From Lepidurus packardi (Eukaryota; Arthropoda; Branchiopoda; Notostraca; Triopsidae), in contig JAKZAN010000002.1 in the NCBI GenBank assembly GCA_023053545.1, positions 11,590,790 through 11,654,789 on the forward strand: a stretch of DNA of 64,000 nt, in the 5' to 3' direction. The notes below the pieces were generated by a model, which was not told the DNA's origin, searched no databases, and worked only from the letters and a program-made list of their open reading frames with translations. Shown here in pieces: positions 35,057-46,300 of this stretch; within the stretch, counting starts at the first letter, position 1; every line of letters starts with the position of its first letter. The position numbers were made by a program, and so were the translations under genes.

Positions 35057-36717
35057 ATGAAGGTACACTATACTTGAATACATTTATCAAGTACATCTAA
35101 TCTAATGATTTAACTTTCAGATCGCTCTTTGCACTATCCTATGCTGGTGCTTCGTGGGACCAAGTTTTAGTGTTTCGGACCAATACTCTGCCCCGGGGCA
35201 ACAACACGCCCTTCAACCTAATGTAGCAATCCGAGGATTGGGACATGCCCAATCTGCTCAAGCTTATCAACCGCAACAGAAACAAGGTCCTCTGAACTTT
35301 CCTCAGCAGCCAAACATTCAGCTCGGTGTTGGACCTACTATTGCGCCTTACGTCGGAGGAGGTAACGCTGTAACGCAGGCCCCACTTCAACAGTACCAGC
35401 AACAATCTCTGCCGCAATTCCAGCAACAGCCTCAATCGCAATTTCAGCAAGCCCAACATCAAGCCGGTCCTGGACAACAATACACTGCTGGACATATTGG
35501 TGTGACAGCTTTGCCACGTCCTGGAGCCCAATCGGTTGGTGGCTTCTCAGGACCTGCTCAATCGTACCAAGCCCAGGGTGGACATGGAGGCTCCTCGGGA
35601 GCTGCTCAAGCTTACCAAGCCCAAGGTGGACACGGAGGTTCCTCCGACGATGTAAGTATTTAAGCACAGATACACTCAAGGATTTATTGCTTACAAAATC
35701 GAAATCGAATTTCAGGGAAACGCTAAATACGCCTTCAACTGGGAAGTGAATGACGAATATAACCAATACGGTCACACGGAAACCCGTGAGGGCTACAAGA
35801 CTACGGGCAAATACTTTACTCGTTTGCCTGACGGCAGAACTCAGATCGTGAGCTATACCGCTGATCTCGATGGCTACAAACCGGACGTTAAATACGAGGG
35901 CCAGGCTATTGCTGTCGCTGCTCCTAGACCTTTGGGTGGCGGAAATGCCCAATACCAACCTTCTCAACAGCAAGCCAACTATGCAGGACCAGGTTTGCCT
36001 TTGCCTACTAACGCTCCATTCCAACAAAACTCTGCTCCTTTCATCGGCTCTACTCCACGTCCTGACATCTTACCGCAATTCCAAGCTGGACATGGTCAAG
36101 GTGTTGGTTACACTGTCGCTCCTCAACAACTGCAACACCAGGCGCCCCAGATTGTGAACTCCGCTCCATTCTCCGCGCTACAAATAACTCCTGCCCCTTA
36201 TGCTGGTTCTGGACAGATTAACTTGCAGCAACAGCATGCCAATGCTGGTCACCAAAGCTTCCAACAACATGTCGGAGCCGGTCAACTGAATCTCCATCAG
36301 CACACTGCAGTTGGTCAACAAAACTTCCAACAGCAACATGGCGGTACCGGTCAACAATATGCCGGTGCTGGACAGCAAAATATCAACCAGCAACAGGCCG
36401 GAGCCGGTCAACAATACGCCAGAACTGGACAGCAAAATTTCCAACAGCAACATGGCGGTGCCGGTCAACAATACGCCGGAGCTGGACAGCAAAATACCCA
36501 GCAGCAACACATCGGAGCCGTTCAACAATATGACGGAGCTGGACAGCAAAATAACCAGCAGCAACATGTTGGAGCCGGTCAACAATATGCCGGAGCTGAA
36601 CAACATGCTCTACATCGTCCCCAAGCTTTCCCACAGCAGCAGCAGCATTCCAATGTTGGAACCATCCCCTCGGTTACTTCCGTCTCGCCAATTACTCCCA
36701 CTCAGGCAAAGTACTAA
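35057..36717 (+). CDS. Gln-rich RR cuticle protein A (tandem copy 1)
   Basis: This is a secreted chitin-binding cuticle protein. Exons 35057-35062 (only ATG AAG), 35121-35651 and 35716-36717 join in phase to 512 aa. A tiny first exon holding just Met-Lys is typical of arthropod cuticle genes. The signal peptide continues as IALCTILCWCFVGPSFS. A Gln/Gly/Pro-rich segment follows, then in exon 3 the RR domain (AKYAFNWEVNDEYNQYGHTE, GYKTTGKYFTRLPDGRTQIV, YKPDVKYEG). The C-terminal half is a degenerate array of GAGQQYAGAGQQNxQQQH units. Gene B is its tandem paralog; exon 2, intron 2 and the RR-coding part are almost identical between them. Confidence 0.95.
36225..36605 (+). repeat. Coding tandem repeat in cuticle gene A (Gln/Gly/Ala units)
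   Basis: About seven imperfect units of 50-60 bp encode variants of QQQHGGAGQQYAGAGQQN. Gene B has a shorter, diverged version at about 39460-39745. Confidence 0.8.
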
Positions 36718-38170
36718 TTGAAACTTCTTAATGATCTTAAAAGTTCTAGGAATACGTCTTATATTTCGTTAGTGAAAAGCCAGTATTGTCCACTGTATAC
36801 TCTATATTATTATCATGTATTTTTCCCGACTTGCCTCTACCTTCGGGCTGGGATTCATTCTTGCCGAACATGGCGGAATTCCCTATCCTGTGATACTCGA
36901 TCTTTAAAAATCTCATTCAATAACAGAAATACATATTATCTTAATCTCAAACGAATGTTTACCTTTTCAAAATGTTCAATAACCGCAAACCTCTAGCTTA
37001 TTTACAGATCTATGATAAACTTGTTTGAAAATAACGTGTACAGGATCCATGCGTGTACTGCAACCTCCTTCCACGTGTAGCAGGAATCCCCACGTACTTG
37101 AAGCTGCTTCATGGGTACGTGGATTAACGCCAGGGGTTACTGCGTAATTATAAGTACGTTGAAAATATACATGAAAGATAACTGTCTTTCGTGCTTCCTG
37201 AAAATTACCCACGGCTATCAAAGCGTACATTTAAAGCTAGTTCGACTTTTTGGCTTTAGGTCCAAGTTTTTGTGCCAAGGTTATTTAGAATTCCTTATTT
37301 TTGTCTCCGTCTTTTCCCATACGAGCAGATGTCAACCATAGACTTGCCCACTAACACTGGCGTCATCATTGAAGCTGAAGCTAATAAGCTTCTGGTCTTG
37401 GATTACATTCTATCACTTATCGCTTGGGGAGGTGCTGAATCGCAACACACTTGTTGTGTTCTGAATATACGTACTTTCCCCGGGTTCTCATTCTCGCTGT
37501 ACTAAATGTTGTTTGAGCTTTCAAAGCGTGACCAAGTTGCCTTAGACCATTACCACAAAGCCCATCATTAAATGTGCAAGTTAATTCCACGGAGAATGTT
37601 AGCAGAGCAACTTTCGTTTTCCCGACAGGAGCCTTCTTTAAATCGAGAACAAAACACACACACGACCTATCCTAGAGGCTTCTAAAATGTGACACAACAA
37701 ATAGATTTTCCAAGAAACATCAGAAAGTAGATTAAAAGCTTTTGACGGGTCTGGTTTTTTCAGCTGCTTAGCTTTGATTAGAAGGCAGAATTGCTGGCCG
37801 CAAAATCGACAACTTCATTTATTGTTCCACAGGTAACAATTTCGCGAGGAGTTCTTAACGTTGAAAAAAAATGAAGGTCCCAATGTTCACGGGCGAATTG
37901 GGTTTCTAATAGATATATCTTAGACATACGATTACTTGTAGGAATAAAGCATGCTAATCAATGGAGAGCAGAACTATGACCGGAATTAACATAGTAACGG
38001 TCTACTTCCCGTCTGTTACCAAACCATGAGTCTTACGCGTAAAGTACTCACGGTTCTGCGATATCATATCACCAACATTCACCAACAGAAAGAGAAAGGG
38101 GTACAATCTGATTCGGAGGTATTTCCAATGGGATCCCCCTGTCCTACGCCTACATTCTTCTTTCTCATCG
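36718..38170. other. Intergenic between tandem cuticle genes A and B
   Basis: No coding sequence was recognised. 37500-38170 is a diverged copy of the upstream region of gene A (34200-34946), so one duplication unit is about 3.2 kb. Confidence 0.55.
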
Positions 38171-38178
38171 TATATAAG
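38171..38178 (+). promoter_or_regulatory. TATA box of cuticle gene B
   Basis: TATATAAG in the context TCATCGTATATAAGCTCGAG, conserved with gene A. Confidence 0.75.
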
Positions 38179-38284
38179 CTCGAGCACATCTTCATTCAAA
38201 CACCGCATTCAGCTACCAGTTCTTCTCCAGTCTGGTAACTGAGAATATTGTTTAGGCCACTTTATCAGAAAACCAGCAATCATC

Positions 38285-39837
38285 ATGAAGGTGCATTGGT
38301 CGAATACGTTATTTAACAACTATAAAGTAACGATTTCTCTTTTAGATCGCTGTTTACATTATGCTAAGTTGCTGCTTCGTAGGACCATGTTTTAGTGCTC
38401 CGAACCAATACTCTGCCACAGGACAGCAATACGCCCCCCAAGCGAACGTGGCAACACAAGGATTGGGACATGCCCAAGCTTCTCAAGCTTATCAACCGCA
38501 ACAGAAACAAGGTCCTCTGAACTTTCCTCAGCAGCCAAACATTCAGCTCGGTGTTGGACCTACTATTGCGCCTTACGTCGGAGGAGGTAACGCTGTAACG
38601 CAGGCCCCACTTCATCAGTACCAGCAACAATCTCTGCCGCAATTCCAGCAACAGCCTCAATCGCAATTTCAGCAAGCCCAACATCAAGCCGGTCCTGGAC
38701 AGCAATACACTGCTGGACATATTGGTGTGTCAGCATTGCCACGTCCTGGAGCCCAATCGGTTGGTGGCTTCTCAGGACCTGCTCAATCGTACCAAGCCCA
38801 GGGTGGACATGGAGGCTCCTCGGGAGCTGCTCAAGCTTACCAAGCCCAAGGTGGACACGGAGGTTCCTCCGACGATGTAAGTATTTAAGCACAGATACAC
38901 TCAAGGATTTATTGCTTACAAAATCGAAATCGAATTTCAGGGAAACGCTAAATACGCCTTCAACTGGGAAGTGAATGACGAATATAACCAATACGGTCAC
39001 ACGGAAACCCGTGAGGGCTACAAGACTACGGGCAAATACTTTACTCGTTTGCCTGACGGCAGAACTCAGATCGTGAGCTATACCGCTGATCTCGATGGCT
39101 ACAAACCGGACGTTAAATACGAAGGCCAGGCTATTGCTGTCGCTGCTCCTAGACCTTTGGGTGGCGGAAATGCCCAATATCAACCTTCTCAACAGCAAGC
39201 CAACTATGGCGGACAAGGTGGTTTGCCTTTGCCTTCCAATGCTCCATACCAACAAAACTCGGCTCCTTTCATCGGCTCGACTGCTCGTCCTGCCATCTTC
39301 CCTCAAGCCCAAGCAGGTTATGGTCAAGCTATTGGTTCCGCTGTCGCTTCTCAACAATTCCAATACCAGTTGCCTCAGAGTGTGAGCCCCGCCCCTTTCT
39401 CCACGCTACAAGCAACTTCTGCCCCTTATGTTGGTTCTGGCCAAATTAACTTGCAGCAACAGCATGCCAGTGCTGGCCACCAGAACTTCCAACAACATGC
39501 CGAAGCCGGTCAACTGAATCTTCATCAGCACGCTGGAGCTGGTCAACAAAACTTCCAAAAGCAACATGGCGATGCCAGTCAACAATATGCCGGAGCTGGA
39601 CATCAAAATATCCAACAGCAACATGGCGGAGCCAGTCATCAACAATACGCCGGAGCTGATCGACAAAACCTCCAACAGCAACACGGCGGTGCCAACCAGC
39701 AATACGCCGGAGTTGGTCAGCTAAACCTCCAACAGCATGCAGCACCCCGTCCTCAAGTATTCCCACAGCAGCAGCATCAAGCCTTTCCCTCAGTTACTAC
39801 CGTCTATCCAATTACTTCCACTCGCGGAAACTATTAA
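38285..39837 (+). CDS. Gln-rich RR cuticle protein B (tandem copy 2)
   Basis: Paralog of gene A with the same structure. Exons 38285-38290 (Met-Lys), 38346-38876 and 38941-39837 join in phase to 477 aa. The signal peptide is IAVYIMLSCCFVGPCFS. Exon 2 differs from gene A by few residues after the first 35 codons. The RR domain in exon 3 is identical to that of gene A over NWEVNDEYNQYGHTETREGY and TTGKYFTRLPDGRTQIV. After about residue 280 the two diverge: the Gln/Gly repeat is shorter here and ends differently (FPSVTTVYPITSTRGNY). Function is inferred from the RR domain: chitin binding in the cuticle. Confidence 0.95.
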
Positions 39838-40841
39838 TGGAAAAGTCACTATGAACTCAAGAGTTTAGGCATACCGTTTTTAAATTTTTCTCTTAATAGA
39901 AGCCAGTACTGTCCAACAAATACTCCAAGGTTTATATAATATTATGTATTTTTCCGAATTTGATCCTCCTTATGGTTGACGTTAGTTCTAGTGGAACATA
40001 GCGGAATTCCATACCCTGTGATACTTGGATCTTTAGAATCTTTTTGGGTGACATAAATAAACATTACCTATAGGGGAAACTGTGATCTAGAATTTTACTT
40101 AACGTAAAGTAGACTGGGATCTTCTTCAAAATAAAAAACTCGAGCTTTATATAATCGATTATTTCTCCGAAGGTTTGGGGAGCAAACGCAAGACTGGTCA
40201 AAGCCTGACGAAATAAATATAAAAAAAACTCGCACATATAATAGAGACCAGGAGGACGAACAATACAGAAGCGATGAGCGACATGTTTCAGTTCACATGC
40301 TCTGATGGGCACTGTGCGTCTTCTGGCCCATAACATCTTTAAAGAAACAAAACCAAAACATTTCATGGGTTTTTCACGTATGGCAGACTTTTAGACCATT
40401 ACACTTATTTGTGAAAAATTGCTCACGACTCGAAACCGGGATCAATGCTTTGCGTCGTTCACCTTTGGTTTCGTCATCAGGTTTATGGCTAGGTTGTGGG
40501 AGAGAGACTGGTTTAGCAACAGAATACAAAGAGGTGGTCTGTTTAGACGTCCTAACAATTGCAGTTAAGTTAGTGAGCTGGCAAAAAAAAAATATCTACT
40601 ATATAACGCAAAACCTTGCGCCATTTGCGAATTGGCATCAAAGTGAAGGGAAAGCGTACCATATGGAGTGCATCCAACCAGAGTACCTCCCGTACTTGGA
40701 CAATTATGGCAGGTGGGACACGACTAAACAACCATGCGCTTTCCAGGCCATTATCGACTGTTGGCTTTCCACGCTCTGCAGCCGACGATTGATGACTCGA
40801 TGGCCTTTTCCCCAAGCTCTTTTCCTGGTCCACAAGAATTG
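39838..40841. other. Intergenic between cuticle genes B and C
   Basis: 3' UTR of gene B (poly(A)-like AATAAA near 40055) and the upstream region of gene C. ORFs here (for example 40411-40911) show no family features. Confidence 0.5.
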
Positions 40842-40849
40842 TATAAAAG
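40842..40849 (+). promoter_or_regulatory. TATA box of cuticle gene C, with TCAGT initiator
   Basis: TATAAAAG at this position and TCAGT at 40875-40879, about 30 bp downstream, match the arthropod TATA plus initiator spacing. Confidence 0.8.
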
Positions 40850-40934
40850 CAGTCGGTAGCACTGGATCATATCATCAGTCCCATCTTCCAGGTCTTCCAG
40901 TCCAGTCCTAGAGTCAACAAACCAAATAACCAAC

Positions 40935-41526
40935 ATGACTTACACGGTAAACCATATTAACTATATTTAATTTCTTGTAGACTTAATAATCGAATTTGTT
41001 GATTCTAGATTGTTCTCCTGACGTGTTTGGTTGGCGCTGCCGTCGCTAGGCCAAACGATCCATACACAGCTGGTGGTTATCAAGCCGCCGGAGGCTACAA
41101 AGGAGGCGTAAGTATTCACTAAACCCTTGTAAATGGACACATTGCTCAAGCTATATGATTGGCATGATTCGTGTACAGAACGAGGCTGGTATGCCTTACA
41201 ATTTCGATTGGGCTGTGAATGACGGATACGGCAATGCATACAACCATGTCCAAAACAGTGACGGCAAATCGACCAGCGGCCAATACACGGTAGCTTTACC
41301 TGATGGCCGCATTCAAACCGTCTCCTTCAAGGATGAAGGATACGGCTTGGTTGCCGATGTTCAATACAAAGGAGAAGCCAAATACCCCGCTCCTGCTAGC
41401 TATGGCAAACCCCAATACGGAGGCGGAGCTTCCTACGCCGGAGCTGGTTCTCAAGGCGGTGCTTCCTATGCAGGAGCTGGTTCTCACGGCGGTGCTTCTT
41501 ACGGTGGATCCCAAGGAGGATATTAG
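40935..41526 (+). CDS. Small RR cuticle protein C
   Basis: This is a secreted cuticle protein with a chitin-binding RR domain. Exons 40935-40946 (MTYT), 41009-41107 and 41179-41526 join in phase to 152 aa. The signal peptide is TIVLLTCLVGAAVARP, then a short Gly/Tyr segment. Exon 3 has the RR domain (YNFDWAVNDGYGNAYNH, STSGQYTVALPDGRIQTV, ADVQYKGEAKYP) and a Gly-rich tail of GGASYAGAGSQ units. This is the usual size for the family, in contrast to its long neighbours. Confidence 0.95.
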
Positions 41527-43373
41527 GCCTATACAAAGCCGATACCAAGATCCTGCAAAATGCAGTATTACTAACAATTAGGTAGAGGAAGTCGTGTTAA
41601 CTTTGATCTACCCATATATTACGAACCAAATTAGAATAAAAAAAGCCTTTGAGTATTAACAAAATAAGGTCTGCACAGCAATAAACCAAACTTGACACTT
41701 CAAAAACTTGCTATTGCCTAAAAATACGTTTTAAAAAGTTACCAAACTATTCCCTTTTTTATATACAAAGAGTGTATTGGGCTACGCACAGAAAAAAAAT
41801 CGGATACATCGCAGCACGACGACGTCGACCGAACGAAATTTGAAAAGAGGATAATAAGCAAGGTTCGTGAATATTTTTTGTTGTCTTACCAAGTGGATGC
41901 ATTGCAATAAAGATCAACTTTTCAGAGGGGGACAAATAGTTGAAGGAAGCCTTAAGACAAAAATATCAGAAACTAGCCATGAAATAAAAAAACATGCCTC
42001 CACATTTTGGTCCAATCGAAGTTACAATTTGATTTTGCAAAAAATAAAAAAAAAATATCCCCATTCCTCCAAAGACATTTTTTTTGCTCCAGTCTCCCCG
42101 CTTAATCTTGTTCCGACTACGGTGCTAAACTGCCAATTGTCCCATCCAGCAACAATGGTTTAAAAAGTTATTGCCAAATATAAGACAATGCAATTAGACT
42201 GAAACACTAGAAAGTTCGCCTTGCTTTAAAATCTGTTGCTAAATGTGTGCACACGCTGTATGGTGATGAAAATTTGACGCTGAAAAACTGGTAATAATTT
42301 CTAGATGTTTTTCTTCTCCCCCTCCCCCCTCGTGACTAAACTACAGCCCACACACACAGACACTGTACAAATTCCAAAGGCACAAACTATTTTACTTGAC
42401 GCGGCGGTTAACTGCTAGACTGTCAGATTGAAGAAGCAATGAGTTGTGTATCTGGAAGCTTATAGGCTGTAGAGTCTCGTTACGTATGTGCCCCACAGCG
42501 CACCCTACGACTGTCTCTCATCGGGCCAATGGTACAAAAAATTGACGGGAAGCCTTTAAGAATTGAGCGTGAAACAACACTTTGCTTTACAGAAAGCCTT
42601 AACGTGTGTACTGCTTGATACGGCTGGAGTTTTGAGAGTAAACGTGAGGAGAAGGACGATTAACATAGGTTCGAGAAGGAGGGGGCGGGGCTTGGCGCGG
42701 CTAGAGTCACATCGATTGTTCGAGCGCAGGACGTTCACAAGATGGCATGGCAAGACATTCATAATGGCGTCGCAAGGGGACATGTAAATAGTAAAGGGTG
42801 CTTCTTTTTCTGCGACAAAAAAGAACGAGGCGACTCGGGATGTTAAAAAGTTTCTTTTCCTTTCAGTTTTTCAAAACATGCTCCCCTCCTCCTTAAATCA
42901 AAAAGCACTAGAATGCTGGCGAAATGTCAACAAGTGGGGAGCGACAGGGATGGGGAATACAGACCGTTATACAGAATTATGGGAGGCTTCAAGTGAAAAG
43001 AAAACAAAAGGCAACGGGGAATACAGCGGAGCAGCAAAACGAATGAAATCACGTTTTTCTAAAAAATGGTACAATGTAAGACGCATCACAAAACGTTATC
43101 TAATATCCCTTTTTTTCGTATCATGTAACTTTATCCCCTCACGTCTCGACGTTTTGCTTTCCAAGAAAAAAAAAAGTAAAAAAAAAAAATCTCATTCAAT
43201 GTGCATTGTCAGCAAACCAAGATCCTTGCCATTTGAAAAAGTTCCTAATATCTTCCCCCAATGAATCCCATTATTTGCAACAATTGGTGGCATATTGTCT
43301 TGTCATGTTTTTTTTCTTTCTTCATCTTCTTTTTCATCGTTGCTCCCAACAAAATTTTTTGCTAGTGAGCGCC
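41527..43373. other. Intergenic, cuticle gene C to Akap200 3' end
   Basis: No protein family was recognised. A short GC-rich block (GGAGGGGGCGGGGC at about 42677-42690), followed by an AAGATGGC-type sequence at 42740, could be a promoter, but no gene was identified there. A-rich tracts occur at 43163-43190. Confidence 0.45.
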
Positions 43374-46300
43374 TTATTCTTCTACAGCTTGCGTTTCAGT
43401 AGATTCTTCTTCGGCAGCAGGGGCTTTGTCGCTTTCCTACTCAGAACGTTAGAACATTAGAAATTAAGTCTTATCTTTCAAAACCAAAGACTTAGTAGTC
43501 CAATAGTCACCTGGGCTTCTGCTTGGCTTTCTTCTTGTTGAGCTTCCTGAGAGGCTTGTTCTTCTGCCGGCTGTTCAGGTTGGGCTTCATCCGCTGCAGC
43601 TTCAGGGGTTTCGGATTCCTGAGCCATACACACACAAAAATATACAATTATTAATCATCTTCCAGTAGAACAAAAAACGAAACAAAAATAATCCGAAACT
43701 AAAACACAATACTCTTAACCTAATACTATCACTTTCCCATAAGCTCCATTTATGTTTAAGGGCACAGCAAGAAATCATGCCGTTAATGAAGGTATTACCG
43801 GCATGCAACATTTGCTTTTAATACGCAGACACTTTTTGGCCGAGGAGAAAGATGTAACAATCGCAGCACAACGGCCTTGATTGTTTTGTTTTTTTCCTCT
43901 GGGTCATTCACAAGCTGCTATGCAGGTTGCAGGCAAGCAGACGACGGCGAAAATAAGTAAGAGGGTGGGCTTTAGAAGGCGCATTCTCAAGTCTGAATCG
44001 TTTTCAATCATTAATACATTAAACACGAGACAGAAGCAGGAACTTGGCGAGAGCAAGATTCGCCACACCCCCTTTAAAAGTGTTACACCAAGTTCGCGGG
44101 CACTGGGGATGAAAGAGTCGCTAAGAATCATCATGTGTGAAACAACACCCGACAAATTAGGAAAACGTCCTTCCAAGAGCCGTAGCCGCGCATATCTTTC
44201 GCCGTTGACTTACCTCTACTTGCTCTGCCTCTGCTATGTGCTCAGGGTGGGACTCGAAATCTTCGTCGATAGTACTGGCAGGCATTAGAGAGTCGTCGAG
44301 TTCGGACTGGGTTAAAACAGTCGAGTCAGGTTGGACTTGCAAACTCGCCTCGAGAACGGAATCCGAGTTGGGACACGATTCAACGTGTTCGTGTTCAAGG
44401 CAATCGGCTTCGGAAGGTTCCGAATCCGGAGAGGGCAATGAAACGTCAAGTTCCAAGGATGGGACAGGTGGTAGGAACGAGTCTTCTTGTGTAGAATCTG
44501 GCTCGGCTACTATGGTCAACTCCTCGACGGCTAAAATGAGCTCGCTAATGCTTTGGTCTGCAGCTACTGATACGCTGAGGTCAACGTTAGGAACCTGAAC
44601 CTCGATCTCGATTGCTGGCGCCGATTCAATAAGACCAACTGTCTGTGACTGGATCTCGACTTCCAAAACAGGTTCAGGCTCGGATTCAGAAACGTATACG
44701 CTTGTTTCGGCGTCAATTTCAGGAACTGGTAATGACTGCTCCAAGCCCGAATCATTCATGGAAGTGTCGACGGTCGGGGGCAAAGAGGCGGGTAGGGGTG
44801 GAGGTGTGCCAAGTTCCTCTGATTCTGGGCTCGGAATCGGAACCTCATCGGCCGATGAAACAGAGCCGACCATATTTTTGATAAACTCGGCGCGCTTATC
44901 CTTCATCTGGGCCAAGACGTCTGTTTCGGGTTCTGGAGCGTCTAACGTGTCGACGCTGGGGATAAGACTCGGCGTTGTCGTTGTCGGTGTCTCGACTCGA
45001 CCATGTGTTTCCGGATCTGGATCTGTGATGACGCAGACTTCTTCGACCAGACACGCGGCAATCTCCGCTTCTTGTTTGACGGGAATCACTTGGAAGGCGG
45101 GGTCCCAGTCAACCCGAGTGGTGGATTCTTCGATCATGGGGGGTGGTGTAGGGGGAGGAGTTGGAAGGGATTCTTCAGTACGGATTTCGGCAGTGTTTTC
45201 TTGTGTCAGACTGGCTGGTGGAGGAGGGGTTGCCACGGACGCGGCTGGCGTTGCTGCAACGGAGGAAGTCTCGGTCGACAACTACACATATGGGATAATG
45301 CCATCCAAAGTCAGAAAACAAATGAGCTTTTTCCAACTCGTTCCGTTCCCAACAGACTACCTTGTACGTAATGCTAAAAACTCGCTCCCTGATTTCCGTA
45401 CTAATCAAACACGGCCTCAGTTCTCACTTAACCCGTTTTATCAAACGCCGTTAAAGTAAAAACAATTTTCAAAGCTATATGAAATGTTGGAAAAGCTGCT
45501 AGAGAGCATGCTTTGAGCAGCACCAACAACAAACGGTGACAGAGATAATCAAAACGACACATTTAGCCACACAGGCGGGTCAGCATGGGATCATTCCAAA
45601 TCCCTATGTTAATTTACCTGAGCAGCGGGTTCTTCCGTCTTTGTAGCGTCAGCCTCTGCAGGCGCTGCTGCGTCAGAAGCGGATTCCTGGACGGGAGCTT
45701 CTACAGCTTCAGCTTCAGCCTCGGCAGCTGGGCTTTCTTCTGCAGCCTAATAACAAAATGAAGGATAAGACACAATCCTAAATCTTCGACATGCCATCTG
45801 CTTGAACCACCAAAAATATCATTTGATAATAAACAAAAAAAGTTTACCTCTTCGGTTTTGGGCGTGGTGGCTTCAGCTTCAGCAGCAGGCGCTTGAGCAT
45901 CCTCGGAAACAGGCGTCTCTTCTACCGCAACAGGCGCAGCTTCTTGTTCAGTGCTTTGTTCAGCCTTTGCCTAAAACAAGAAAAGAATACACGCGAATGA
46001 AAAAATTTGCCCACTTGAGCTTACATCACTTAAAAATGGGAAATAAATAAATTAATAAATGGGGTCAAAAGAGTACCGCGTCCATGGCAACTTATAGGGA
46101 AATGAGCGGAAAGTGGAGGGGAAATTAACTTTCACTGTTGAATGACTCTTGAAGACTGAAGTCAGTATCCCACAGTAATATGTCCAAGTACTAGACTCGC
46201 GACTTGTAGCCCCGCCTTCAGCCTTTGTAAGACCCCTATGTTGTTGCACGATGGAATCTTTCTACTACGTTATTGCAAACTGCAAAGACTTAGTATGGTG

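Noticed and set aside
38563..39363. 266-codon minus-strand ORF
   Set aside because: Antisense shadow of cuticle gene B; its Arg/Leu/Ser composition comes from Gln/Gly-rich sense codons, and gene A has the same shadow (35338-36027).
44758..45459. 233-codon plus-strand ORF
   Set aside because: Antisense of the large Akap200 exon, which has matching splice sites and phase on the minus strand.
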